DNA from: an uncultured Selenomonadaceae bacterium
GTDB lineage: Bacteria > Bacillota > Negativicutes > Selenomonadales > Selenomonadaceae
DNA: 58,043 nucleotides
Reading direction: 5' to 3'
NCBI GenBank assembly: GCA_905235685.1
Contig: CAJOMO010000016.1
Location: 1-58,043, forward strand
Notes under the pieces: model-generated
The model's database searches: none
The model's input: only the letters and a program-made list of their open reading frames with translations
Told to the model about the DNA's origin: nothing
Position numbers and translations under genes: made by a program
Shown here: positions 1 through 7,790 of the stretch, piece after piece
Numbering within the stretch: the stretch's first letter is position 1
Layout of the letters: each line of letters opens with the position of its first letter

Positions 1-296
1 AAAAGTTCGCCCGCGCCGCCGTCAAATTTAATGATAATGTGCCCGAGCGTGCGAATATTGCTGTGAACTTCGTCGCCGACTTTGACAATCGTAAATTCGC
101 TGTCGGCAATTTTGAGAATGTCGCCAGGCTTAATCACGCCTTCAAGGCGATTGCCGCTGTGCAGAACGGAAAATTCGCGAAGTTCCGGCAAAACCATCGA
201 ATCGTCGAAAAGCACCATCATTTTAATGACGCTCAAAAATTTGGACACATCGCCGCCCACGCCGACAATTTTGGTATTGTAATACTTTTTCGACAT
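1..296 (-). CDS. srlB: PTS glucitol/sorbitol-type IIA component, 3' end cut by window edge
   Basis: About 98 residues are visible, starting MSKKYYNTKIVGVGG. The conserved stretches FSVLHSG, GDILKIAD and LGHIIIKFDGG match the glucitol/sorbitol-specific enzyme IIA family, a cytoplasmic phosphocarrier that passes phosphate from HPr to the IIB/IIC transporter. The ATG at 296 is preceded by a strong GGAGGGG ribosome site (302-308). The C-terminus lies outside the window, and no IIB/IIC gene is visible, so the substrate is not proven. Seen: motifs and start. Family knowledge: PTS role. Inference: sorbitol or a related polyol. Confidence 0.82.
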   Translation of the reverse strand, partial: MSKKYYNTKIVGVGGDVSKFLSVIKMMVLFDDSMVLPELREFSVLHSGNRLEGVIKPGDILKIADSEFTIVKVGDEVHSNIRTLGHIIIKFDGGAGEL

Positions 297-392
297 TAAA
301 ACCCCTCCAATACTACAAAAAATCCTAAGCTTTTTAATTCAATTCGGCAAGGCGATAATTTATCCTGCCACCGATTAAAAATTTTCTGGTAC

Positions 393-421
393 TTGACAAA
401 TTAAAATTTGAGTGGTAATAT
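393..421 (+). promoter_or_regulatory. Sigma-70 promoter of tRNA-Leu
   Basis: TTGACA (393-398) and TAATAT (416-421) are separated by 17 bases, and TG at 413-414 gives an extended -10. The tRNA begins 13 bases after the -10 box. Confidence 0.85.
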
Positions 422-433
422 AACGCCCGTAAC

Positions 434-517
434 GCCGAAGTGGCGGAATTGGCAGACGCAGCAGACTCAAAATCTGCCGTTGGCAACAACGTGCCGGTTC
501 GAGTCCGGCCTTCGGCA
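434..517 (+). tRNA. tRNA-Leu (anticodon CAA)
   Basis: The acceptor stem GCCGAAG/CTTCGGC, a D-arm, anticodon stem GCAGA/TCTGC with loop CTCAAAA (anticodon CAA), a long class II variable arm and a T-arm GCCGG-TTCGAGT-CCGGC all fold. The anticodon and the long variable arm identify tRNA-Leu reading UUG. The 3' CCA is not encoded (TCA follows the discriminator A). An open frame on the opposite strand here is only an antisense shadow. Confidence 0.96.
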
Positions 518-547
518 TCATAAAAAATCAAATCCTTTCATTGATAA

Positions 548-582
548 GGCGGTTGAGTGAAAGCTTAACCGCTATTTTTTTT
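548..582 (+). terminator. Rho-independent terminator after tRNA-Leu
   Basis: GCGGTTGAG (549-557) pairs with CTTAACCGC (564-572, including a G-T pair), followed by ATTTTTTTT. The T run ends directly against the ribosome site of the next gene (GGAGG, 583-587). Confidence 0.85.
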
Positions 583-595
583 GGAGGCGAAAATT

Positions 596-2176
596 TTGTT
601 CAGAAAAATTTTTTTGATAATGCTTTTAATTTGCTTAATGCCGCAGGACAATTCGGCGCTGGCAAAGGCGAAAATTTTATTCGTGCCGCACGACAACCGC
701 CCAATTTCGTATCAGCAAACCGCGGAAGTCATTGAACAGCTCGGCTACGAAATTTTATTGCCGCCGAAAGAATTATTGAGCGTGGCAAATTCAGATTCGC
801 ACCCCGACGAACTTTGGGCGTGGTTGGAAGAAAATTCAAAATCTGCGCGCGCGGCGGTAATTGCGTCGGATTCGATGCTGTACGGCGGCTTGATACCTTC
901 GCGCAAACACGAAATTGACAGCGAAACCATTTCCGCGCGTGTCGAACGTTTCAAAAAATTGCACACCGATAATCCTAAGTTGAAGATTTATATTTTCGGC
1001 TCGTTAATGCGGACGCCGCACACCGGCACGGCGGGCGATATCGAAGAGCCGAGTTATTACGCGGATTTTGGCGAAAAAATTTTCAAATATACGGCGCTGC
1101 TCGATAAACAGGAAATTTCCGGCTTGACTGTCGAAGATAAAAATAATTTGGTTTATTTGGAAAACAGCATCCCCGCGGAAATTTTAACTGATTGGCTCGA
1201 ACGCCGCAATAAAAATTTCGCCGCCACGAAAAAACTTATCGATTTTGCTAATGACGGCGTTATCAATTATTTAATCATCGGGCGCGACGACAATTCGGCG
1301 CTCAGTCAAACTCACAGGGAAAATCGCCGGTTGCTTTCTTACGCAGAAAATATTCCTAAGACGAAATTTCAATCGCTCGCCGGTATCGACGAATTTAATT
1401 TGCTGCTGTTGACGCGCGCGGTTAACGAAATGAGCGGCAAGACGCCGAAGATTTTTATTCGTTACAACAAGGGCAGGGGCGCGAAAACTATTCCGCCGTT
1501 TTCCGCAGAGCCGATTGGCGATTCGATTAATGACGAAGTGCTGATTTTGGGCGGCAAGATTATCGACAATCCGCGGCGCGCTGATTTTGTGCTGTTGGTG
1601 AATACGGATTTTTACGGTGAAACTTTTTGGGCGCACAATCGCAGACCGGACGGCACGGATTTTCAGCCGAATTTGACGCCGAGCGCCAGCACGAAAATTT
1701 TTGCCGATATGGTTGCAGATTATGTTGACGCCGGTTATTCGGTGGGCGTGGCTGATATTAATTTTGCCAACGGCGCGGACAATGCGCTGATGAAAATTCT
1801 GCGCGATAAAAATTTGCTGTTCAAATTGCAGTCTTACGCGGGCTGGAATACTGCGACCAATTCAACGGGCTTTGCGTTGGCTACGGGCGTTCTTTCAAAA
1901 AATATGAGCGCCGACGCTAAGAATAAACTTTTGGCGCGGCGCTATCTCGACGATTGGGCGTATCAAGCCAATATTCGCACGATTGTCGGCAATAAATTAA
2001 ATCCGGTTAGTTATTATCAGTTCAATGGCGAGCGTGATTTTGTCGAAGCCGAAGAAACGCGCCTCATGAATGATTTTGCGAAAAATAATTTGCCGAAATT
2101 TGAATTTCTGCGCGATTTGAAAGTCACCAACCCCTGGAACAGAATGTTTGAATGCGAAATTGAATTTAATGATTAG
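596..2176 (+). CDS. Secreted DUF4127 family protein
   Basis: A 526-residue protein starting at TTG 596, chosen because GGAGGCG at 583-589 is 8 bases upstream; a longer frame from 581 would begin on the ribosome site itself. Residues 1-25 form a hydrophobic signal peptide. The mature N-terminus (KILFVPHDNRPIS) and later motifs (IFGSLMRTPHTG, IIGRDDNSALSQTH, VGVADINFANGADN) fit the DUF4127 family of exported proteins of unknown function. It starts right behind the tRNA terminator with no clear promoter of its own, so expression may depend on read-through. It ends 9 bases from a convergent gene. The biochemical role is unknown. Confidence 0.85.
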   Translation: MFRKIFLIMLLICLMPQDNSALAKAKILFVPHDNRPISYQQTAEVIEQLGYEILLPPKELLSVANSDSHPDELWAWLEENSKSARAAVIASDSMLYGGLIPSRKHEIDSETISARVERFKKLHTDNPKLKIYIFGSLMRTPHTGTAGDIEEPSYYADFGEKIFKYTALLDKQEISGLTVEDKNNLVYLENSIPAEILTDWLERRNKNFAATKKLIDFANDGVINYLIIGRDDNSALSQTHRENRRLLSYAENIPKTKFQSLAGIDEFNLLLLTRAVNEMSGKTPKIFIRYNKGRGAKTIPPFSAEPIGDSINDEVLILGGKIIDNPRRADFVLLVNTDFYGETFWAHNRRPDGTDFQPNLTPSASTKIFADMVADYVDAGYSVGVADINFANGADNALMKILRDKNLLFKLQSYAGWNTATNSTGFALATGVLSKNMSADAKNKLLARRYLDDWAYQANIRTIVGNKLNPVSYYQFNGERDFVEAEETRLMNDFAKNNLPKFEFLRDLKVTNPWNRMFECEIEFND

Positions 2177-2185
2177 TTCATGTGG

Positions 2186-5100
2186 TTAATCTTTGATAAG
2201 TTTTTCAAGCGTCTCAAAAAGTATCTCCGGTTCCACGGGCTTGCTCAAATGCGCATTAAGCCCCGCTTGAAGGCTCAGCTGAACATCTTCGTCGAATGCA
2301 TTTGCAGTTAAGGCGATAATCGGAATGGTTGCGGCGTCCGCGCGTTTAGAGGCGCGTATCGTTCGGCTAGCAGTAAGCCCGTCCATTTCCGGCATACGCA
2401 TATCCATTAAAACCGCGTCGTAATATCCTTCCGGTTTCGACTCGTACAAATCGACGGCTTCTTTGCCATTAACGGCGTGATCGGTTTCCATTTCGCGCAT
2501 TGACAGTACTTCGATCATAATCTGCGCGTTGACTTCCATATCTTCCGCCAACAAAATATGTCGCCCGCGCAAATCGGCTTTGTGCTGGTTTACTTTGCTG
2601 ATAGAGGTCGGCTTTTTGGTTTCAAGTACATGCTTTAATTCGTTGAGCAGATTCTCCGAGAAAAGCGGCTTTGCGATAAAGCTATCCACGCCCGCTGAAA
2701 CCGCCTCTTCAAAAATATCGTCCCAATTATACGCCGTCAGAATAATAATCGCGGTTTCTTTGCCGATTATCGAACGAATTTGCCTGGTTGTTTCCACGCC
2801 GTCCATTTCCGGCATTTGCCAATCCACAATAATTAAATTGAACGGCGCTTGCCGCGCTTGACTAAGTTTAACAGCCTCGACAGCCATTTTTCCGGATTGA
2901 ACAGTTTCCGCGGCTATTCCAATTTTCGACAAAACCAATTTAGCTTGATTGCAGGCAACAAGGTCGTCGTCGATAACAAGGACTTTCATATCCTGCACGA
3001 GTATATCAATTTCGTCTGATTCGCTTGAAATTTTTCTGTTCGAATCCATAAGCGTGATAGTCACAATAAAAGTCGTGCCTACGTTTTTTTCGCTGTCAAC
3101 GCTGATTTCGCCGTTCATCATATCGACAATTCTTTTGGTAATTGCCATGCCGAGTCCGGAGCTGCCATATTTATTTGCCGCGCCCGAATTTTCCTGGCTG
3201 AACGTGTCGAAAATTTTTGGCAGATATTCTTTGCTCATACCAACGCCGGTATCGCTGATTTTGAATTGCAGGGTAGATTTGTCATTGAAGCCGCCGGTTT
3301 TTTCTACAGACAGTTCGACTTTGCCGCCCTTTGGCGTAAATTTTACAGCGTTGCCGAGGATATTTATAAGCACCTGGCGAATTTTCGTGCTGTCGCCGAT
3401 ATAATAATCGCTCAGCTGCCCGCTAATGTGGCAATTATATTCCAAGCCATTCTCCTGGCATTGCCCGCTGAAGATAACGTTAATTTGCTCTATCAGTTTA
3501 TAAAATGCAAATTCTTCGTTTTTCAAAACCATGCGACCGGATTCAATTCTGCTCATATCGAGAATATCATTAATCAAGCTCAGCAAATGTTTAGCGCTGC
3601 TGCCGATTTTTTCAAGATAATCTTTGGTGACGGCGGACAGATTCGGCTCATTGAGTGCAAGCGCGTCTAAGCCGATAATTGCGTTCATTGGCGTGCGTAT
3701 TTCGTGGCTCATATTTGACAGAAAAACAGTTTTGGCTTTGCTTGCTTCCTTGGCGGTTTTCAAGGCTTCACTGAGCGCTTGATTTTTGGCAAGCGAATCT
3801 CTCATTTCCGCGTCAATATCCGTAAAGCCGATACCAATTGCGTTGACGGTTTTATCAGCGTTTGCCTTGCTGCTGTTGACGTCCGCCATACGCAACATTT
3901 CATAACTTTCAACGCCATTTTTGCTGACGAGATACCGGCAGGCGATAATTGCGTTTTTTCTAAGTTCTGCGCGAATATTTTCCGGTTTAATGAAGTCAAG
4001 GAAAATCGCCCTGTATTCGTCGGCAACGTGTTTATTGGCGTAACGCGTGAAAGTTCCGGTGAATCCAAAAGTTTCGCCCTGCGCAAATTCTGTATCTGCA
4101 GAATCATTTCTAATGCAAGTGGCTTGGTCGTTGTCCAGATTGACGTAATACACGCTCTTATAATCCGCCGCCAGCGCATTAATCATACTGTCCTGTTGCG
4201 CGCGCTTTTTCTCTTGCTCCAAAAGTTCGTCCTGCAGAGAAATTCGCTCTTCAAGTTCCTGTTGCAGCATTTCAGCGGTTTCTCGCTCAAGTGCAAGTTT
4301 TGAGGCGTTGCGGGCTTGTTTAATCGTCAGCGCAAATATGCATATCAGCACGCCCGCAGTGAGCACCGACATCAGCAAACTTCTTTTCAAAATACCGGCG
4401 GAAATGGTATCGATTTGCTCGCTAATCACGCTCTCCCGTATCAAATACGTAAGTATCCAATCAGTGCGGTGTACCGGAACATAATACATTGTTTCGCGAA
4501 TGTCATTGTACGTAAATGAAGTTACGCCGCGTCTGCCTTTGACAAAATCATTGCGTATATTTTCAAGGCTGTAACCAGTTTCAAAATCGGCATTTTCCAT
4601 AGCCGCAATTAAATTATTTTCGTTAGCGAGCCCGCCGAGCACCATATTTGTCAGCGAATAACCTTCCGCCGTGTAGATATTGCAGAAAGTCGTATTGTTC
4701 GAGCCGGATTGAAAAGAAATATTTTTGAGCATGTAATCCATATCAATCTCCATAAAGCAGGCAACCAGAAAATGACCTTCGAAGGGCAGTCTGTCCGTCG
4801 GAACGGCTATAACAACTTTGATATTGCCGTCGGAGGCTTTAATTGAAATTTCCGGATTAGAAATTGATTGATAATCAAAGGCGTATTGCGAAATGTCCGT
4901 TCGCGTGCCTCTGGACGTGTAAATTAAACCTTCCTCATTGACGAAAGCGAATTTTTCCAATCCGTAAAGCTGCCGCATACGCAACTGATACGCTTGAAGA
5001 TTTTCAAGCGAACTTAAATCTGCTCTCGTCAAAAGTCCAATCGCCACGTCCAAATCGCCGATATAATCATTCAAGGTAGAGGAAAGTACCTGCTCACGCC

Positions 5101-5266
5101 GCCCCGCCAGTTCCTCAAGGTAAAGCAGGCTAACGTTGCTAACGGCTTTTTCGGTATCCTGGCTGGCGCTCCTTCCAACCCAAAGAGTTCCTACGATTAA
5201 AATTATTGCGACAACGACGCCGCCTATAATTGCCGCAACCATCGTATTTCGATTCAAACTTTGCAT
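2186..5266 (-). CDS. Membrane hybrid sensor histidine kinase with two receiver domains
   Basis: A 1026-residue protein. TM helices at about 9-31 and 295-315 enclose a Cache-like extracytoplasmic sensor. A coiled coil (320-358), a PAS-like region (365-490), HisKA with phospho-acceptor His521 in MSHEIRTPMNA, and HATPase (N box around 636-643, DTGVGM at 672-677, GSSGLGM at 701-707) follow. Two receiver domains come last: Asp815 in VDWQMPEMDG with Lys866, and Asp955 in MDMRMPEMDG with Lys1009. This is an intact phosphorelay kinase, but no HPt or output gene lies nearby, so the target is unknown. It has its own strong promoter. Domain family is sure; the ligand is not visible. Confidence 0.93.
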   Translation of the reverse strand: MQSLNRNTMVAAIIGGVVVAIILIVGTLWVGRSASQDTEKAVSNVSLLYLEELAGRREQVLSSTLNDYIGDLDVAIGLLTRADLSSLENLQAYQLRMRQLYGLEKFAFVNEEGLIYTSRGTRTDISQYAFDYQSISNPEISIKASDGNIKVVIAVPTDRLPFEGHFLVACFMEIDMDYMLKNISFQSGSNNTTFCNIYTAEGYSLTNMVLGGLANENNLIAAMENADFETGYSLENIRNDFVKGRRGVTSFTYNDIRETMYYVPVHRTDWILTYLIRESVISEQIDTISAGILKRSLLMSVLTAGVLICIFALTIKQARNASKLALERETAEMLQQELEERISLQDELLEQEKKRAQQDSMINALAADYKSVYYVNLDNDQATCIRNDSADTEFAQGETFGFTGTFTRYANKHVADEYRAIFLDFIKPENIRAELRKNAIIACRYLVSKNGVESYEMLRMADVNSSKANADKTVNAIGIGFTDIDAEMRDSLAKNQALSEALKTAKEASKAKTVFLSNMSHEIRTPMNAIIGLDALALNEPNLSAVTKDYLEKIGSSAKHLLSLINDILDMSRIESGRMVLKNEEFAFYKLIEQINVIFSGQCQENGLEYNCHISGQLSDYYIGDSTKIRQVLINILGNAVKFTPKGGKVELSVEKTGGFNDKSTLQFKISDTGVGMSKEYLPKIFDTFSQENSGAANKYGSSGLGMAITKRIVDMMNGEISVDSEKNVGTTFIVTITLMDSNRKISSESDEIDILVQDMKVLVIDDDLVACNQAKLVLSKIGIAAETVQSGKMAVEAVKLSQARQAPFNLIIVDWQMPEMDGVETTRQIRSIIGKETAIIILTAYNWDDIFEEAVSAGVDSFIAKPLFSENLLNELKHVLETKKPTSISKVNQHKADLRGRHILLAEDMEVNAQIMIEVLSMREMETDHAVNGKEAVDLYESKPEGYYDAVLMDMRMPEMDGLTASRTIRASKRADAATIPIIALTANAFDEDVQLSLQAGLNAHLSKPVEPEILFETLEKLIKD

Positions 5267-5302
5267 TTCAGTTCCCTGCTTCCGATAAACAACATTTAAG
5301 TT

Positions 5303-5331
5303 AGTTTACAAGACGGCAAAAAATATGTCAA
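5303..5331 (-). promoter_or_regulatory. Promoter of the hybrid kinase gene
   Basis: Read on the minus strand, TTGACA (5331-5326) and TAAACT (5308-5303) are spaced by 17 bases. It lies about 37 bases upstream of the kinase start and just downstream of the shared terminator hairpin. Confidence 0.72.
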
Positions 5332-5343
5332 TCGAAAAAGAAA

Positions 5344-5387
5344 CGCCACGCTGCCTGTTAATCAAAACGCGTGGCGATATTTTTTTT
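5344..5387 (-). terminator. Bidirectional terminator between the three-repeat protein gene and the kinase gene
   Basis: CGCCACGC (5344-5351) pairs perfectly with GCGTGGCG (5369-5376). A T run follows on the plus strand (5380-5387) and TTTCTTTTT follows on the minus strand, so it can work both ways. In context it ends transcription of the 5400-6452 gene. Confidence 0.82.
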
Positions 5388-5399
5388 GCGAAATAAATT

Positions 5400-6452
5400 T
5401 TAGTCTTCGAGAGCCTCGATAATGTTGCCGACTTCAAAGTTCCAGCCGCTTATCTTGAAGTACCAATCATTGTCGCCGCCGGAGCGGTAGCTAACCTGGT
5501 TATATTCGCCGCTGCCGTACGGTTTCGTTATCGAATATATTTTCTCATATCTAAAATCGCCGTTTTGCGCAATGCGAATTTCGGAATTACTAAAAAAGGT
5601 GCCTTCCAAAAGTCTGACGCTGATTTTATTTGAGCGAGTTTCGGTAATTTCAGCACGCCCGATAATTTTTTCAACAGGGTCAATCGGCGTTCCGTCTGCG
5701 TCAAATTCTTCATACGCCTCGATAATATCACCCTCGACAAAATATCCGCCATCAGTACGTATCTTTGCGTATCCAGGGTCGTGGTAAGTATCATACCAAT
5801 GCTCATGTTGTATTTCGGTGATGCGCGCGTATTCAACGCTTTTGTCATGGCAATGGAAAATGCGAATCTTGAAGTTTCTAAAACGTAGAGCGTCTTTGAT
5901 TTTAATCATATCAGAATCAATGCTTATGACTTCCGCGTGCCCGATAGTTTTTTGAGTTTTAACACCAGGCAAATCAGTATCGGGTTCGTAAACGTAAACC
6001 ACGTCGCTTTTCAATAAACTGGGAATAAAATTGGAATTGAAAGACAACGAACATTCATTGCCTCTGAAAGCTGCCGTGGCGTTTTTCCCATTGTTGCTAA
6101 TGCCGGAAATTACGCCCTCGAAAATGTTAACTTCGCCGCGAAAGACACGAATTTTCGACTTCACGCGAACCTGCCCCTCAAGGACTTTGAAAGTGTTGTC
6201 TTCAACCACTTCAAGACGCCCCAGAAGCATCGCGCCGGAACTTGCAACTTTGACTTCGGCGGGGCTCTGCGCGAGTTTTTCGTCAACATTCGGCGATTTG
6301 TAATTGGCAATTAGCGAACTTTTCAAATCGTCAATCGCAGCCGTAATTTTTACCACGGCGTCGCTGATACGCTCAACTTCAGATTTTAAAGAATCGACTT
6401 CGGCGCGGAGTCTTTTAATTTCACCGCTGCCTTTGACAGTATCAATAGCCAT
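5400..6452 (-). CDS. Unknown protein with N-terminal coiled coil and three beta-rich repeats
   Basis: A 350-residue protein I do not recognise. Residues 8-48 have heptad character (coiled coil). The remainder has three similar modules of about 75-90 residues that begin LLGRLEVVE (about 77), TIGHAEVIS (about 169) and IIGRAEITE (about 264). Each continues with a KIRVF / KIRIF / EIRIA strand, and each ends in a related strand (SDVVYVYEP, GDIIEAYEE, GNIIEALED). No signal peptide or membrane segment is seen. It lies 14 bases behind the aminotransferase gene and is probably cotranscribed with it. Coiled coil plus repeated barrels suggests an oligomeric binding or scaffold protein, but that is inference. 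Confidence 0.75.
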   Translation of the reverse strand: MAIDTVKGSGEIKRLRAEVDSLKSEVERISDAVVKITAAIDDLKSSLIANYKSPNVDEKLAQSPAEVKVASSGAMLLGRLEVVEDNTFKVLEGQVRVKSKIRVFRGEVNIFEGVISGISNNGKNATAAFRGNECSLSFNSNFIPSLLKSDVVYVYEPDTDLPGVKTQKTIGHAEVISIDSDMIKIKDALRFRNFKIRIFHCHDKSVEYARITEIQHEHWYDTYHDPGYAKIRTDGGYFVEGDIIEAYEEFDADGTPIDPVEKIIGRAEITETRSNKISVRLLEGTFFSNSEIRIAQNGDFRYEKIYSITKPYGSGEYNQVSYRSGGDNDWYFKISGWNFEVGNIIEALED

Positions 6453-6466
6453 TGTAAAACTCCAGA

Positions 6467-7648
6467 TTATTTGTATTCGGCGGCAAGTTTTTTGAAAAGC
6501 GGCAAGGAGCGTTCAATCGTCTCGGTTTTAATGCAGTAAGCCGCGCGGAAATATCCCGCACAGCCGAAATCCGCGCCAGGTACAAGCAGCAAATCATATT
6601 TTTTGGCGCGCTCACAAAATGCGTAATCGTCCGCCTCCAGCGCCTTCGGGAACAAATAAAATGCGCCTTGCGGTTTCACACATTCAAAGCCCGCGTCAAT
6701 CAAGCCGTTGTACAAAAGTTTCGCGTTGCGCTCATAAATCGAAATGTCTGAAGGTTTGCCCGCGCATTTGGCGATAACCAATTGCCACAAACTCGGCGCG
6801 TTAACGTGCGTCAAAACCCTTGCCGCGCCCGCCACTGCGCCATAAATTTTTTCAAAATCAGCAACAGAATCCGGCACGACGATATAACCAATGCGCTCGC
6901 CAGGCAACGAAAAAGATTTGCTGTACGAATAGCAAACCAGCGTATTGTCATAAAAATTCGGCACGTACGGCACGGCAACGTCATAGGCAATTTCGCGGTA
7001 CGGCTCATCGGAAATTATGAAAATCGGCGCGCCAAATTCGCCGGACTTCGCAGTCAAAATCTGCGCGAGTTGTTTAATGGTTTCTTCGGAATAAACAGCG
7101 CCCGAAGGATTATTCGGCGAATTGATAATTACGGCTTTAGTTTTCGGCGTCAACATTTTTTCAAATTCGGCAAAATTAATCTGCCAATCTTTGGGCTGAG
7201 CCGGAACGACATTCAATTTCGCACCAACCGATTCGACGAAAACTTTATATTCGGGAAAATACGGCGCAAAAGTTATAAATTCGTCGCCCTGTTCCGCCAG
7301 TGCTTTAAAGCAAATCGTTATCGCCGCAGCCGCGCCCGCCGTTATGAATAAATTTTTTCCCGCAAAATTCGTACCGAAACGCTGATTAATGCTCTGCGCG
7401 AGAATTTCACGAACTTTAGGATTGCCAGGGGCAACAGTGTAACCGTGGACTGCGGACGGCTCATAATTTTGCAGAATATCAATCGCCGCGTCGCGTACAA
7501 AATCCGGCGTTGGAACATTCGGGTTGCCCAGGCTGAAGTCGAAAATATTTTCTTCGCCAACCTCCGCCGCGCGTTTCCTTCCAAATTCAAATATCGTGCG
7601 AATCGTAGATTTTTTCGTACCGAGTTCATACATTTTGGCTGAAACCAT
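6467..7648 (-). CDS. PLP-dependent class I/II aminotransferase
   Basis: A 393-residue fold-type I aminotransferase. Seen: NSPNNPSG (substrate/PLP contact), ISDEPYREI (PLP-binding Asp and Tyr) and SYSKSFSLPGER with the Schiff-base lysine. The length is normal for aspartate/aromatic-type aminotransferases; the exact amino acid substrate cannot be read. The ATG at 7648 is chosen because AGAGGTGA lies 7 bases upstream; an ATG at 7678 would be almost at the transcription start set by the promoter at 7677-7705. It is the first gene of a probable two-gene operon with the three-repeat protein. Confidence 0.92.
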   Translation of the reverse strand: MVSAKMYELGTKKSTIRTIFEFGRKRAAEVGEENIFDFSLGNPNVPTPDFVRDAAIDILQNYEPSAVHGYTVAPGNPKVREILAQSINQRFGTNFAGKNLFITAGAAAAITICFKALAEQGDEFITFAPYFPEYKVFVESVGAKLNVVPAQPKDWQINFAEFEKMLTPKTKAVIINSPNNPSGAVYSEETIKQLAQILTAKSGEFGAPIFIISDEPYREIAYDVAVPYVPNFYDNTLVCYSYSKSFSLPGERIGYIVVPDSVADFEKIYGAVAGAARVLTHVNAPSLWQLVIAKCAGKPSDISIYERNAKLLYNGLIDAGFECVKPQGAFYLFPKALEADDYAFCERAKKYDLLLVPGADFGCAGYFRAAYCIKTETIERSLPLFKKLAAEYK

Positions 7649-7676
7649 TTCAAAATCACCTCTAAAAATTTTCGTC

Positions 7677-7705
7677 ATATTAACACAAACGGCGCGATTT
7701 GTCGA
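7677..7705 (-). promoter_or_regulatory. Promoter of the aminotransferase gene
   Basis: On the minus strand TCGACA (7705-7700) and TAATAT (7682-7677) are 17 bases apart, with an extended TG one base before the -10. It supports the downstream start at 7648. Confidence 0.65.
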
Positions 7706-7727
7706 AGTCTAAATTCGTTTAGAGATC

Positions 7728-7757
7728 TTTACCTCGAAATTAAATGAATTGTACTAT
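7728..7757 (+). promoter_or_regulatory. Probable promoter of the 7.8-kb gene cluster
   Basis: TTTACC (7728-7733) and TACTAT (7752-7757) with an 18-base spacer lie about 35 bases before the first gene. The match is moderate. Confidence 0.42.
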
Positions 7758-7790
7758 CATTCAGCAATAAAAAATTAAGGAGCGATGCAC

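Noticed and set aside
334..531. Open frame antisense to tRNA-Leu
   Set aside because: It is the reverse complement of the tRNA and its promoter; this artefact protein is common in databases.
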